From NCBI GenBank assembly GCA_027577595.1, contig JANBRJ010000064.1, positions 34,674 through 98,673 of the forward strand: 64,000 nt of DNA, read 5' to 3'. The stretch is from Coemansia sp. RSA 487 (taxonomy: Eukaryota; Kickxellomycota; Kickxellomycetes; Kickxellales; Kickxellaceae). Each line of letters opens with the position of its first letter. Position 1 is the stretch's first letter. Below are positions 49,568 to 61,174 of this stretch, piece by piece. A program made the position numbers and the translations under genes. Under the pieces are notes generated by a model. It was not told where the DNA came from. It worked only from the letters and a program-made list of their open reading frames with translations, and searched no databases.

Positions 49568-49654
49568 AGCCTTTTACTTTTTTTTTTCTCACTCATTTTG
49601 TTGCTTGTTTTCAGTAGGAATATAAATTCATAACTAAAAATGCTTTTTGTTAGG

Positions 49655-51380
49655 TTATCTATGGCGCCGCTGCCTTTTACTTTGGTGCTCTTCTGGATCT
49701 TCTCCATCAAGGTCCATTACATCAGTGTCCCGTGTTCCCAAGTTACTGGCATCCTCGCTAACTTCCACATCAAGCATAACCTCGGTTTCTTCATCACTAC
49801 TTCTTGCCTCTTCATACCCGCTGACGCCATCTGGGTGATGCGGTTCATCATCTTCTGGTTCGCTCAGCTGCTGGCTCTGGAACATGCCCATGGGGCTGGG
49901 AATAGCTGCTGCTTCGATCCTAAAATCTCTGGCTGTGCTGCGCTTTAGATGGTGTGCCAACGGAACTTTGAATTTGGTGCTCAGCTGGATTACGTGTTTT
50001 TCGGTCTGCTCCATCTGGAACACAAGCGACGAAACCAGCGCAGAGTCCCGAAGGACCTTTGATTTACTGTTCCGCGAAGACAATACATTGGCAAAGCTCT
50101 TTTCCTTGCCCTTCTTCCCCTTACCGCTGTCATCGCCTTTGGCAAATGGAACCGCCTTGGCATCTCCTCCGCTGGCATAGGAGCCAGGCGCAGCAGGCGG
50201 CTCGTTGCCAGTGTATTTGTCGAGGAACATCGAGTATGCGCGGGTGTTGAGGTTCTGGCATATAAGCGACAGTGTGACAATGTATTCCTCAGTGATCGGC
50301 AGATCCGTGCAAGACAGTTTGGCTTTGGTCAAAAGGAGAAAGATCTTGTGCAAGTCGTTCAGTGCCCTAATGACCAGGTCGCCAGAAACCTTGCCAGTAA
50401 AATGGATGCTCAGTAGCTGGTCCAGCATCTGCGCCAGAAATCGGACTCGTAAGCACACACGCCGTTCAAAAACTATACTTTCATGAAGAGCCTCGTCATC
50501 GTGTGGTGGTCGCGATGCCTTTTCAAGCCGCACGCATCGGCTGAGCTGGCCCACTACCCATTCGATCCGGTGCAGCTCCGCCTTGAACCATGTGCTGATC
50601 GCTGTAATCAGTGCTGGGATTGTGCGCAGCGTGTATACCTCGAGGTTCGGTTCCTCATCCTCTTCGTCTTCATTGTTATTTTCAGCATCATCCAATGTGT
50701 CGGCTAAAAGTATTTTTGATGCGCTGCGCACTGTGGCTACGATCTGGTTAACTGGTGCGAGTTCCACAAGATCAGGCTCATTTCCGTGCGACATGTCCGC
50801 CAATGCATCGGAGGTGAACAGTAAGTCCATTGGTTGCAAAAACGGCTGGCATGTTGTTAGCAGCACGAACAGCGCCTTGAGGAGATTGGTGTCCTCGGGG
50901 ATCTCACCAAACGCTATCCGTAGCCCCCAGCCAACGGTCGAGTTGATGCTTCGGTACACTTTGTTTTGCACCTGCGGGTCCATGGCTGGCGAGCTGGATA
51001 GCCGCGAGAGTCGTGCTGCTACCAAGTTCATCAGCAGCAAAATATGTACTGATTCCTTTGCTGCCACCGGCTTTTGCGACAGGAACGAAGTCACTATGGC
51101 GCACAGGTTGGCGAGTAGCCGGGCCATAGCCTCTTCGCGTGCAATCGAGGAGTCCAGCACCAGTACCGTTGATGCCATCTCATCGAGCATATCGTTCGTG
51201 CTGAGCATGTTGGCGCACGATAGAAGCAGTTCTGCAGAGAGTTGGAGCACGCTGCGTCCGCGCGTGCCGCTGCGTGCCCGCAAGTAGACTGGCAGCTCCG
51301 CGTCCATATCCGCAGTGCCCTGTATGTTTGTATAGTATCTAAACACACCGTTGTACACTATATAAGCCGTCATTAGCACC

Positions 51381-51420
<40 letters not shown>

Positions 51421-54304
51421 TTGTTTCTGTATTTGTTGTTGATGCGTCTGGTGCGGTGGGAAATGATGTTGGTGCAAGGTTTGCTGAAAAGTTGATGTTC
51501 CTGCTGGCGACAAGACGGCAGGAAACACGGGCAAGTGCTATTTCCAACAAGTGCTTGACAAACGACTGGTTTCCAGACCACGGAGACGCCTTATCCACAT
51601 TTGACATGTACCAAAAACGGTTTCGTTCCAGCGTATTCAGCGGATGCATTTCGTTCCTCATCCGACCCCTATCTGGGAGCACCAGTTGCAAAAAGTGTGT
51701 GAGCTGGTACAGCGACATCAACGATAGTTCGCTCGGCGCCCCGACAACACGCTTCTTGCGGTCGTCCAGACACAACGAGCACAGAATATCACCGATCCGT
51801 GAGAACTTGCTAAACAGTTTCATCGCCATATCTGGACTTCCTAGCTCGCAATCGCCATTGGAGCAGCTGGAGCACGCATTGCTGTGGATAAAATGCATCA
51901 TTGCATGCTCCAGGGACGCATCCAGGCATCCAGAGACCATCAGTGCAATATTGTAGTTGCGCAAGCCAACAGGGTCGCCAATGGAGTAGTCGCCAGTCGG
52001 ATCGAGCTCAAAGTCCTCGATCTGCGTTTTTGAAAACCGCACGCAAACATCCTTCCAAATATCTTGCGAAGATTGCTGCAGCAGCGCCCCCGACGACGAC
52101 GACGATGACGACGACAACAACAACAAAGAAGGCCCACTGGGCTGTGCAGACGGCTCTGAGCTTTGGCTAAGCGCGGCCAAGTTGGATGCCAGTTTTGCGA
52201 GGCACTGGAGGAAGCTGGATATGGGCATGATTACCTTGTATGTGGTCGGGTTTATGCACTGCGTGATGTTGATTGGGGAATCATACGCCCTGTTCTCGTT
52301 GTAGTACTTTGCAAACTCGCTCTGCATGGTGCCGCACAGCGCGTTGAGGAAGAATCGGCTGCGGCCAACACACGGGTCGTCCAGAATCAGCGCCAGCCTC
52401 TCGTACGACATGGTACGTACCTCGGGCTGTTGCATAAAGCATCGACGCAAAAGCCCTAGGACCTCCAATAGAACCGACATCAGCATATCTGCGCGCTGCT
52501 TACGAGCCCGCCCAACCATATCCTGAGTCTGGCACTTGTCCAGCTCTGTGACAAAGCATCCAACCAGCACGAAAAGCCCACTCAGCGCCGTTCTCCTATC
52601 GTCAATGCTATGCGTAAATAGGATCTTGCGCAGGACGAGAAGAAGCGAGGACCGGAACTGCGGGTCGTCCAGGAGCATTGGAGCCGTGGCGCCCAAAAGC
52701 TTCTCGACAGTGGCGGGCGTGATGACTGAGATCGAGTCAAAGACAGAAATGATCTTGGAATGGTAGTCACGCAAGGCTTCGTGGTCGTCCGACACTAAAT
52801 GGCGAAGGAGATCCAAGAAGCACTCGTGCGAATCCTCCTGAAACATTACGCGCGACAGAATCTGGTCCACAAGTTCGGTACGCACAAACGCATGTCCGGC
52901 AAACGCGGTGCGCAGCGTCTCCATGCAAAGCTGCCGCGTCTCTATAAGTGCCTCGTGGCTGTATTTGGAGGACCGCTTGGCGGCGGAATACGTGTAGTCT
53001 AGCAACCCAAGGCACAGCTGGATAAGTGACTGCGTCACTTGGTCCCATCCGTAGGACGCCCGGGCCACGGTGGCCTTGAGCAGCCTTTGAGCATCGAACG
53101 ATATTGCCGGCACATAGGGGCGGGCCCAGAAAGTCGTCTCCAGAGAAATGCGGTCGTTTGTGCTTCGTAGAATAGCCGCACGCAGGAGATCAGTGACGTC
53201 CTTCTCGAATCTGTGGATGCGCGCTAGAGAAAGCAGGCATGCAAACGAGAACGCCGATATCCCATGCGCCGATCCGTCAGTGGCCATCTCGCTCTTGTCT
53301 CTGCCGTACCCTATCAGCGCACTGCCCAGCTCAAAGTCCTGCTTGATGCTGTAGTTGATGTGCAGCATCACCGTCCCCTCGATATCGCCCAGCTCGCGCC
53401 ACTTTTTGCGCTGCTCGTGCTGCATAGACTCGTTCTCTAGCGAATCAAACACCTCAAAGATCCCGGCGATTATCTCGTGCTTGAGCCCCTTTCGCGCAAA
53501 CAGAAGCAGCTGGTACACCATTGCTGGCAACTCTGTGTACTCCACCAGCTTCAGTTGCCGCAGCATGCGCTTTGCCACAGACTGGATCTGTCTGTCGCTC
53601 AGTACGATCTCTCGGAGCAGTGCGCATACAGCGACCGATGCCTTTGGATCCCACCTGTAAGCGCACGCAGCATCAATCCAGTATGCTTTCAGCGAGCCTC
53701 CGGTCCGCATCACGCTGATTTGATCGCCTGTGCTTTTGTCCTGCGTCCTGGCTGCAGCCAACATCTGGCCCTTGGCCACTATCTCCACTTCCCCTATGGC
53801 ACCCAGCGTATCCAAGAGCATCGGTAAGAACCCGTGGAAGGGACTAGGGGTCGAGCCGCACGTTTTGAGCTCAGCCAGAATCCGAAACGAAATATCGATG
53901 ACCGAGCGCGGGCTTTGCTGGGGCAACGATTCAAGCAGCTTGTCGCAAATCGCTGCCCATCTTTTGGTAGCAGAGCTTTCGCCCACTTCTTCGTCTTCTG
54001 AGCCGTCCTCGCAAACCTGAGCAACGCATGCGGTGGCGATCGTTCCAAGCACGCTTTGGCCAGCGCTGACTGCTCCCTTTTCTATAAGCGCGCTGGCGCC
54101 CTTGAACATATACAGCGTTGTTGGTGCCCCCGCACTAAAGCCATGGCTTTCGTCGTTCGAGGATGCTCCAAGGTCTGTCTCTACCAGGCTGTATAATGTG
54201 TTTGCGTCCTGGCCTGCCAGCAGCTGCCCGATTTCGACAAACGACTTTTCGCGCCCAAAGCCGGAAATTTTGCCTAATGTTTCTGCTAGTTTGTTTGAAT
54301 TCAT
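49655..54304 (-). CDS. FANCI, Fanconi anaemia ID-complex protein
   Basis: A 1549-residue helical-repeat protein. FANCI pairs with FANCD2 on DNA, and both are ubiquitinated during crosslink repair. Matches along the length include LPAMVYQLLLFARKGLK, IEGTVMLHINYSIKQDFELG, FSFACLLSLARIHRF, SYGWDQVTQSLIQL, IEDFELDPTGDYS, and near the end FQMEQTEKHVIQLSTKFK and LKRSTARDFRI. The ubiquitinated lysine lies in LVLRK in animals; here LLVLRKILF keeps it as Lys560 (codon 52625-52627). The end is acidic and then basic (KRQRRHR), a likely nuclear signal. Low-complexity insertions are a Ser run (about 52085-52115) and an Ala run from GCx repeats (51361-51420). ATG at 54304 is used; the frame extends to a TTG at 54325. 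Confidence 0.93.
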
Positions 54305-55634
54305 TAGAAATAATGATACTATCAATGCAGCAGAGAAAATAGTTTATTGAAGAGTATACGCAATGCTTTGAAGACGATCAACGCGTTGTTGTTTTTGCTG
54401 CGCAAAGAGCTATTGATTGATTTGATCATGATCTGCTTTGGTATTTATTTGTGCTTCGAGGAAAAAACTGGTCGGGGTTTTGTGGATATTTTGTTTGTAG
54501 AAATAACTTGGTTCGCCGTTTTTAAAGCATATGCAGTTTAGTGCAGGGCTTTCCATGTTACCACTTTCAATATAGACGGCGTCAAGGTTGATGTAGCTTG
54601 CATTTTTTATTTGCACTTCTGGCCTTAAGCTTGGGAGCTTGAGAACAGTTGGAGTAGGCTTGGCTCTAGTGGTAAAGAACATAGCAACCTTGGTGGTTTG
54701 TGCGCATGGACTTGCTTTCCTTGATGATCAGTAGCAGCAGGCTCTGCAGCTTTTAAGGATTCGTTGGCATCACGTTGTTGCAGCTGTGTGTTGCATTTCT
54801 GTCGGTTATATTTCTGGCCATGCGTGAGTATGCTAGTGCCATCTGAGCCATTCGTTTGGAAATTTTTAGGTCTTGTGGAGCAATGGTCATAGGCTTGGAT
54901 TTTAACTAGCGTCCTTAGTAGACCTAGGTAAAACAAATTCTGAATATGTTGCATTAAATATACTCTAAGCAATCTTTTTAGAAAAAAAATATATACCGAG
55001 GGAACGAAAGGCAAAAGAAAGCTGACTGGGCTTCGTCCAATTTTAGTTTCCTTTTCTTTTAATAGTATTTATTAAGTCTTTGGCTGGCTACTTTTCGTTT
55101 TTACATGGCGCCTTCTACATACGTGCAGTCAGTTCTCTTCCATTTCCTCTTTGTAAGGGTTAATTGACAGTGCCGTCCCTTTTATGTTTTTTTTGGTTTC
55201 ACAATTAATTATATAAAGAACCGACAAAAGCAATTGGCTAGTCATTAAAATTTTTACACTTGTTAGTTATCGAATGTTGATGATAGGTGCAGTAGTTTGA
55301 ATATGCACATTTGTCATGATAAGCGAGAGAAAGTAAATGTTTATTTCAAGCTTTTAGCTGTTTTTTTGGTTGAAATGGTTGTTAGTAGCAAAGTTATCAG
55401 AGCGTCATACCAGTCGATATCACCAGTATAGTTTTGCTAGTCCGAATCCATTCTTCAGTTTGGGGAGACATTGATTTTTGTAAAGCGGCCTTGATATTAC
55501 TGAAAATCTCCATAAGCCGAGTTACTAGAATTTTTTATTTGCAAGGTAAAGCGACAATGTATTTTCGCTGATCATAAAAAAAGAATAGAAAGGGTTATCG
55601 TACATCTTTTTAATCAATATCTATTTCCTTAGCA
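54305..55634. other. FANCI promoter and gene-poor interval
   Basis: About 1.3 kb between the divergent FANCI and Chl1 starts. Minus-strand frames at 54410-54682 and 54625-55014 overlap in different frames. The rest, 55015-55634, is AT-rich without features. Confidence 0.3.
54410..54682 (-). CDS. Possible 90-residue hypothetical protein
   Basis: ATG at 54682 opens MFFTTRAKPTPTVLKLPSLR, and the frame has balanced composition to a stop at 54410 (NTKADHDQINQ). It overlaps a second minus-strand frame that begins upstream (54625-55014) and ends with Pro/Leu/Ser sequence; the two could be one gene broken by a shift or joined by an unseen intron near 54690. Nothing is recognised. It starts within the FANCI upstream region. 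Confidence 0.25.
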   Translation of the reverse strand: MFFTTRAKPTPTVLKLPSLRPEVQIKNASYINLDAVYIESGNMESPALNCICFKNGEPSYFYKQNIHKTPTSFFLEAQINTKADHDQINQ

Positions 55635-58412
55635 ATGACCATAGAACGTATCGATAATAATGCTGAAACCTCTGGAAGCCAAACCACCACGTCACAGAGA
55701 AACAGAAGCCCCGGTCTACCAACTCCTCAAACGGCAGCCGATTTTTCGTTCCCAATGAAGCCCTACGCTATCCAGCTGGATTTCATGAAACGGCTATTCG
55801 AAACCATTGAGAACGGGCAGTTTGCCATCTTTGAAAGCCCTACAGGAACCGGAAAATCGCTTAGTATTATATGTGGGGCGCTAACATGGCTGATGCGCAA
55901 TACCGAAAGACCAAATGCTAGCACGGGCAGCAAAGATATAGCGGGCGAGCCTGACTGGGTGGTTGCGTTTGAGAAGAAGCGGGCTGCCGAGGAAGATGCT
56001 TCATTAGGCGGTGCAAATGCTGAAGCCAAATACAACCAGTGGGTGGCTAAAACTCGCCGCAGTGAAGCAATGGAGCGCAAGGCCGGAAGAGCAGGCAAAC
56101 GGCTCGGAGGATCTGGCGTACCAGCAGCAGCGGGCTCAGCGCTGGCTTCCAAACGCAAGATCGATGCTGTGGGCACGAGTGCCGGCAATGGTGACAGCGA
56201 CTCTGACGAATTTCTGGTTGATGCATATTATAGCGACACGGAAGCGGCAAAATACTCCAAGGCCGGTGACGCTGATGGGCCCGTCCAGTACTCGGAGGAA
56301 GTGCGTAGGCTCTTGGAACGGCGAGCCACGGACAAGCCCTTTTATGACAGCGACGACAGTGATGCCGAGGATGGGCTGGGGTTAAAGTCGAATGAACCGC
56401 CCGAGGAACCAGCGGTAACCAAGGTATTTTACGCATCGCGCACGCATTCCCAGCTACAGCAGTTTGTCCGCGAGGTAAAGCGCACATCGTTTGCATCCAG
56501 AGACAAGATCAGATGCATGACACTGGGCTCGCGTATGCAGCTATGCACTAACGATGGTGTGCGACAGGGAACCGGCTCTGTTTACTCGCTGAACGAAAAG
56601 TGTACGGAGATGCAACAGAACTCCAAAAAGAAGAGATGTCCGTTTTTGCCGGCCCGAAGGACGCCAATGTTTGATTTCAAGGACTCTGTTGCCCGCAAGA
56701 TTATGGACATTGAAGAGCTGGCCGGCGAAGGCAAACGGCTGTCTGTCTGCGCTTACTACGGCACCCGCGCGTCTGTCAGCTCTGCTCACGTCGTAGTATT
56801 GCCGTACAACATGCTTTTGTCAAAGTCAGCCAGGGAATCCATGGGCATATCGCTCAAAGGAAACATAGTCATCGTTGACGAAGCTCACAACTTGGTGGAC
56901 ACTGTCCTGGCCATCCACTCTGTTTCTCTAAACTGGAAGACTGCGCAGGCGCTGCTGGATATGATGCAAATGTACTTTACCAAGTACTGGCGTCGGCTCA
57001 AGGGCAGCAACGCTGTGTATATTCGGCAAGCGATTGCTCTTCTAAAGGCCCTTGATAGGTTCATGAAGCAGTGCGACAGCCAAACGGCTGTCATGTCGGT
57101 TAACGAGTTTTTGCAAAGAGCGCATGCAGACCATATCAACGTTTACAAAATCGACAGGTACTTGCGTGTAAGCAAGCTTGGGCGCAAGCTAAACATGTTT
57201 GCCGAAGCACGGAGCAAAGGCAACGCAGAGCCTGCTAAGCGTGCTGCAGTGCAGAAAGACGGGCAGGGGTTATCGGTGCTGAGTCCTAGAATACATCCGG
57301 CTACGGCAGTCTCGACGCTTGAGTCGTTTATGGAATGCATTGGCAACCCGAACCGCTCGGGGGCACGGCTCGTAGTCACTTCCAGCGGCACCGGAAACAA
57401 CAAGGACGTCGAGCTCAAGTATCTGCTACTGGATCCGTCGGAGTCGTTCGGCGAAATATGCAAAGACGCACGGGCCGTGATTCTGGCCGGAGGCACAATG
57501 AAGCCAGCAAACGATGCAGTCGAGCAACTGCTTCCCAAGCAAAGCAGCGCTCGTTTGGAGCAGCCGCAATGCAGTATGCTGGACCCTGCGAATGCCCAGA
57601 TGTTTGCGTGGAACCATGTTGTTGCTCCGTCCCATATATGTGCGCAGGTGATAGACAAGGGCCCGGCCGGTGTGTCTTTGAAGTTTGCATTGCAAGACCA
57701 ATCTGACGTTGCTAAAATTCGTGATGCAGGCAACGCACTTGCCGCGCTCTGCAACGTGGTGCCTGGCGGGGTCGTTGTGTTCTTTCCGTCGTACTCGCTG
57801 CTACGCAAGATGCATTCCGAATGGCTGGCTGCAGGCATCATTGGCCGGATCTCCAAAAGAAAGCCGGTTTTTGCAGAAGCAATTAACCAGTCCAGCCAGC
57901 CACAGAAGCAAGATGTGCTTGCAGAGTATACGGCGCAAGTGACAAAGAGCGGGTCAACGGGAGCCGTGCTACTGAGTGTTGTGGGAGGCAAACTAAGCGA
58001 AGGGATAAACTTCAGTGACGATCTGGGGCGTGCGGTAGTGATGGCCGGAGTTCCCTATCCAAGTCTTGGTTCGCCGGAGCTGGTTGAGCGGCTGGAGTAC
58101 TACGAGTCCGGTGGCAGCTGCCTGGCTGCAAAGGGAAGCGGGGGTGGGTTTAAAATGGGCGCACGTGGCAGAGAGCTATACGAGTCCATGTGCATGCGTG
58201 CTGTGAACCAGTCCATTGGCCGTGCTATCCGCCACCGAGGTGACTATGCGGCCATCGTGTTCCTGGACAGCAGGTATGCGGAGCCCAGGATCGCAAGCAA
58301 GCTGCCGGCGTGGATAACCAGTGGAAGTCAAAGTGTAGAGAGCAAGCCGTTTGGGCCAGCGTTGGCTAGAATTGCATCGTTTTTCAAGCGCGACTTTACT
58401 GGTAGCGGCTAA
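55635..58412 (+). CDS. Chl1/DDX11-type iron-sulfur DNA helicase
   Basis: An XPD-family superfamily 2 helicase of 925 residues. Walker A SPTGTGKS is residues 68-75. An acidic, Ser-rich insert (about 110-260) typical of Chl1 separates it from motif Ia (YASRTHSQLQQF). Four cysteines at about 303, 323, 335 and 372 fit the 4Fe-4S cluster. Motif II is VDEAHN near 413. Later motifs include VVFFPSYSLL, LLSVVGGKLSEGINFSDDLGR and QSIGRAIRHRGDYA. Chl1/DDX11 helps sister-chromatid cohesion and replication-fork stability. It is distinguished from FANCJ/RTEL1 by the insert and the LGSRMQLC segment. The gene is intact and lies 1.3 kb from FANCI in divergent orientation. Confidence 0.95.
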   Translation: MTIERIDNNAETSGSQTTTSQRNRSPGLPTPQTAADFSFPMKPYAIQLDFMKRLFETIENGQFAIFESPTGTGKSLSIICGALTWLMRNTERPNASTGSKDIAGEPDWVVAFEKKRAAEEDASLGGANAEAKYNQWVAKTRRSEAMERKAGRAGKRLGGSGVPAAAGSALASKRKIDAVGTSAGNGDSDSDEFLVDAYYSDTEAAKYSKAGDADGPVQYSEEVRRLLERRATDKPFYDSDDSDAEDGLGLKSNEPPEEPAVTKVFYASRTHSQLQQFVREVKRTSFASRDKIRCMTLGSRMQLCTNDGVRQGTGSVYSLNEKCTEMQQNSKKKRCPFLPARRTPMFDFKDSVARKIMDIEELAGEGKRLSVCAYYGTRASVSSAHVVVLPYNMLLSKSARESMGISLKGNIVIVDEAHNLVDTVLAIHSVSLNWKTAQALLDMMQMYFTKYWRRLKGSNAVYIRQAIALLKALDRFMKQCDSQTAVMSVNEFLQRAHADHINVYKIDRYLRVSKLGRKLNMFAEARSKGNAEPAKRAAVQKDGQGLSVLSPRIHPATAVSTLESFMECIGNPNRSGARLVVTSSGTGNNKDVELKYLLLDPSESFGEICKDARAVILAGGTMKPANDAVEQLLPKQSSARLEQPQCSMLDPANAQMFAWNHVVAPSHICAQVIDKGPAGVSLKFALQDQSDVAKIRDAGNALAALCNVVPGGVVVFFPSYSLLRKMHSEWLAAGIIGRISKRKPVFAEAINQSSQPQKQDVLAEYTAQVTKSGSTGAVLLSVVGGKLSEGINFSDDLGRAVVMAGVPYPSLGSPELVERLEYYESGGSCLAAKGSGGGFKMGARGRELYESMCMRAVNQSIGRAIRHRGDYAAIVFLDSRYAEPRIASKLPAWITSGSQSVESKPFGPALARIASFFKRDFTGSG

Positions 58413-58647
58413 CATGCCACCATATATACCTACAATTAATAAACCAGTTACCAATGACATATAACAGCCAAAACGGCTGGTGCGCATTCTGAGAAGGTTG
58501 CATAAAAAACATTTCTTTCTATACAAGCACAAAAAAAGGAGCGAACTACGCGACAAGCTTAACAGTTAATGGTAAACAGCAAGCAAGCAAACAATTTAAC
58601 CAGTATCAGCTTCCAATGCCTGCAGGGGGGATCCAGAGTTGTAGGCA

Positions 58648-58833
58648 ATGCCGCCAGGAGACGAGGAACTGTCAGCATCTATTCAGGTGATGGACGAAGC
58701 ACTACAGGAGAATGAGGCTATGTCGGAAGACGAGAAAATGTCGGATGCAGAGAGAATGGAGGGCTCAGAGACAAACAATATCTACAAGGAGGAGTATGAG
58801 GCAGAAAAATACAGAAGCTATTTAAACAGCTGA
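58648..58833 (+). pseudogene. LINE ORF1-like start, frameshifted
   Basis: ATG at 58648 opens 61 acidic residues (MPPGDEELSASIQVMDEAL...). The frame stops at 58833, but the next frame continues as IQKLFKQLKDQVDPQ. Adding one A to the run of five A at 58805-58809 joins them, so a one-base loss separates the start from the rest of the element. Confidence 0.55.
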
Positions 58834-60434
58834 AGGACCAAGTGGATCCACAGATCGCTAACATGGTTTGCCCAGCAGAGCTATCAGAAATGGCCCATGA
58901 ACAGCTGATGCATTTGATCGCAGACCACTTTATGCCTGGGGCAGGGGAACGCGACAAGCAGGAGAAAGAAAAGGATAGACTGTATGCAGAGCATCAAGAG
59001 GCGGTCGCGGAGAGCATGGATTCGTGGAAAAGGCTAGAAGCAGAACGCAAACAAGCCAAACAACTGAAAGCCATCCTCCTCAGGAAGGAGGCCAACATTA
59101 GGAAGGAAGAGGAGTCCCTCAGGAAATGTACCACCAAGGAGGAGGAGGTTACGGAGGAAAAGCTAAAGTGCGTCCAGGGAGACAGCATGGGCAGGAGCCT
59201 GGAGGAAGCACAGAAAGCCAGAAGCGAGAGGAAGAAGGCACTGAATCAGGTTGCCCAGACCCACCTGGCACCTCTACTTCAGGTTTCAACAGATCGCTCC
59301 TATGCTGGAGTGGCAAGCCAACAGGGGAAGAGCTCGATTCCCCAACATTCAAAAAATAACTATTCTAGAGTCACGGATGTTCGAGATGCTATCGTGGATG
59401 TAAACACAGTTCGGCGAGCACTGAATACAAAGCAGCAGGGAACGCACATTGTGCCGTTCTCCCTAGAGGAGACCCGACGCCACCACCGCTCAAGCCTACC
59501 GCTCCAGCTGGAAGGCTCGGAGGAGATAGAGGTCTATACCGATGGATCGCTGGTGGACACACCTTTGAGCCAACCTATGGGCTTCGGCGTTCTGTTTAGG
59601 CACCGGCCACGGGGGAGACAGAGCTTTGAAGAGGAGCGATTCAGTTGATGCTGCAGGGAGGCGCCATTCTCGTCGACAATGGCAGAGATAATGGTAATCT
59701 TAATGGCACAGGCACTGGCCGAGGTTGGCCCACAGAAGGTACTGGAGATCAAGCCAGACCTGCGAGCCGCAATAGGAGCGCTGAAAGCACTCCAATGCAG
59801 AGACCCGAAGCGCCCATGGTGCAGCTCGCCGATGGCGGCACTGCTAGCGTGGGGCTCAATCTGGTTCGAGGAGTACTCGGATAGCGTAAAGTTTAGGTGG
59901 GTTAAGGGATACTCTGAAAACCTGCACAACACAGAGGCAGACAGGCTAGCAGGAAGCGCACATGGCAACGAGTAACTAGTCTGGTCGCTAAAGCTAGGGG
60001 CGCCTCGGACAGCACCTTTCTGGGCGTGCTGGAATGACCAGCCAGCACCAGGGAAACCAGGATCGCTAATCAAGCGAATTGGGCGTACTGTGGTGGACGA
60101 GCAATTATTGGGACAGGTGCGGGTGGCAAACCCGCAGGAACAGATCGAGCAGGAGGATGTGAAGGACATGATGGCAGCGAGCATCTGGTTCTCAACCGGC
60201 AAGGGGAAGTTCCACGCAAAGAACTCGTTCAGGAAAACTACGGAAAGGGACACCTCGGAACGCTCCCTGGTATACAAGCTCCTGTTGGGAAACATCCTAG
60301 CAATGAAGCGCGAGGCAGCTTGGTACCTGCAAGCACACCCGGAGCTGGAAATGCGGCACTGCCCGAGAGGCTATACCGACGAGGCACGAGAGGAGACCCG
60401 GAGCTGCCAGCACTGCAGATTGGAAGCGCAATAG
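58803..60434 (+). pseudogene. LINE coiled-coil fused in frame to RNase H, with nonsense codons
   Basis: One reading frame runs through this stretch with stops at 59646-59648 (TGA), 59973-59975 (TAA) and 60432-60434 (TAG). The first part is a Lys/Glu coiled coil (KRLEAERKQAKQLKAILLRK). Near residue 230 of this frame it joins directly to an RNase H domain: VYTDGSL (first Asp at 59541), then STMAEIMVILMAQ (Glu at 59685), EIKPDLRAAIGALKAL (Asp at 59757) and HNTEADRLAG (Asp at 59940). The usual His before the last Asp is a Tyr here (KGYSENLHN). The end (HCPRGYTDEAREETRSCQHC) is a Cys/His knuckle. The fusion skips endonuclease and reverse transcriptase, so the element was non-autonomous before the stops arose. 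Confidence 0.68.
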
Positions 60435-60840
60435 CTGCGTAGACCGGCGAGTACGTCCATGAGTGGACTCCCATGGTGAGGATAACGCAAACAGACAGGA
60501 GGAACGCCCTCGATGCCCTACGACAGGATAGGCAGTGTGGCTGACGGGGTTCCCCGCTGGCCACGAACCAAGCTTGGCGAGACTGGATTGCGAAAAACAG
60601 CCACCGCGGTGTACCAGAAAACGACGGGTTTACAGGCCTTGTAAAGGCATTTAACCATGATTTAATTCATATAGCTATGAGGTCGGCGCAAGCTGCCCTT
60701 TAACCGGACGTAGTGGACGTCTTATAGAGACCATCTAGCATCGTCTTGGAGTTTTCCCAAATTTTTCGCTGCATTCACGCGGATATTTAATAAACTCGGT
60801 ATATCATCGTTTACACTCGCAAACAGAGCAAGCCTATGTT

Positions 60841-61174
60841 ATGTGAGCTAAACTACAGTATATCACCCCCAGGCGGCTTGGTTTGGTCCGCCAGATGTGC
60901 TAAACACCATACAGGAGCTTTCCCATTTACGCCCACCAGCAAATTTCTTGCCATCTGCAGCAGCAGCAAGGGTATTGTCATGCTTTCTAATGACTTGCCA
61001 ACGATCAACAAATGATCAGCACGTCTCCCCTCCACACTTCAAGGCCCACAGCAGCTAGCGTTTAAAATAAACAATTACTGCGGCATTTTTCCAATGCTTT
61101 TTTTCTTTTCTCTCCAATCCTTTTTTCTTTTCTCTCGCTTAAGACTTCAGCGTTTTTCAGCTTCAATTAACCAG
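60841..61174. other. Spacer between the LINE relic and the coiled-coil gene
   Basis: AT-rich with a CT-rich tract at about 61095-61140 before the next ATG. No gene visible. Confidence 0.3.

Larger units (their letters stand above)
58600..60840 (+). mobile_element. Internally deleted non-LTR retrotransposon (LINE) relic
   Basis: A unit of about 2.2 kb that reads 5' coiled-coil, RNase H and a Cys/His C-terminal part, all on the plus strand. It lacks the endonuclease and reverse transcriptase that should lie between. The boundaries are approximate; I see no target-site duplication or A-tail by eye. Tad-type fungal LINEs carry an RNase H near the end of ORF2, which fits. After 60434 another frame (GEYVHEWTPMVRITQ, then WRDWIAKNSHRG and AFNHDLIHIAMR) gives the likely C-terminus to about 60702, followed by a short 3' region. 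A recognisable autonomous copy elsewhere in the genome would define the ends. Confidence 0.72.

Noticed and set aside
58842-59648. Stand-alone protein-coding gene for a coiled-coil/RNase H fusion
   Set aside because: The in-frame stop, continuing homology in the same frame and frameshifted start show it is part of a decayed LINE.
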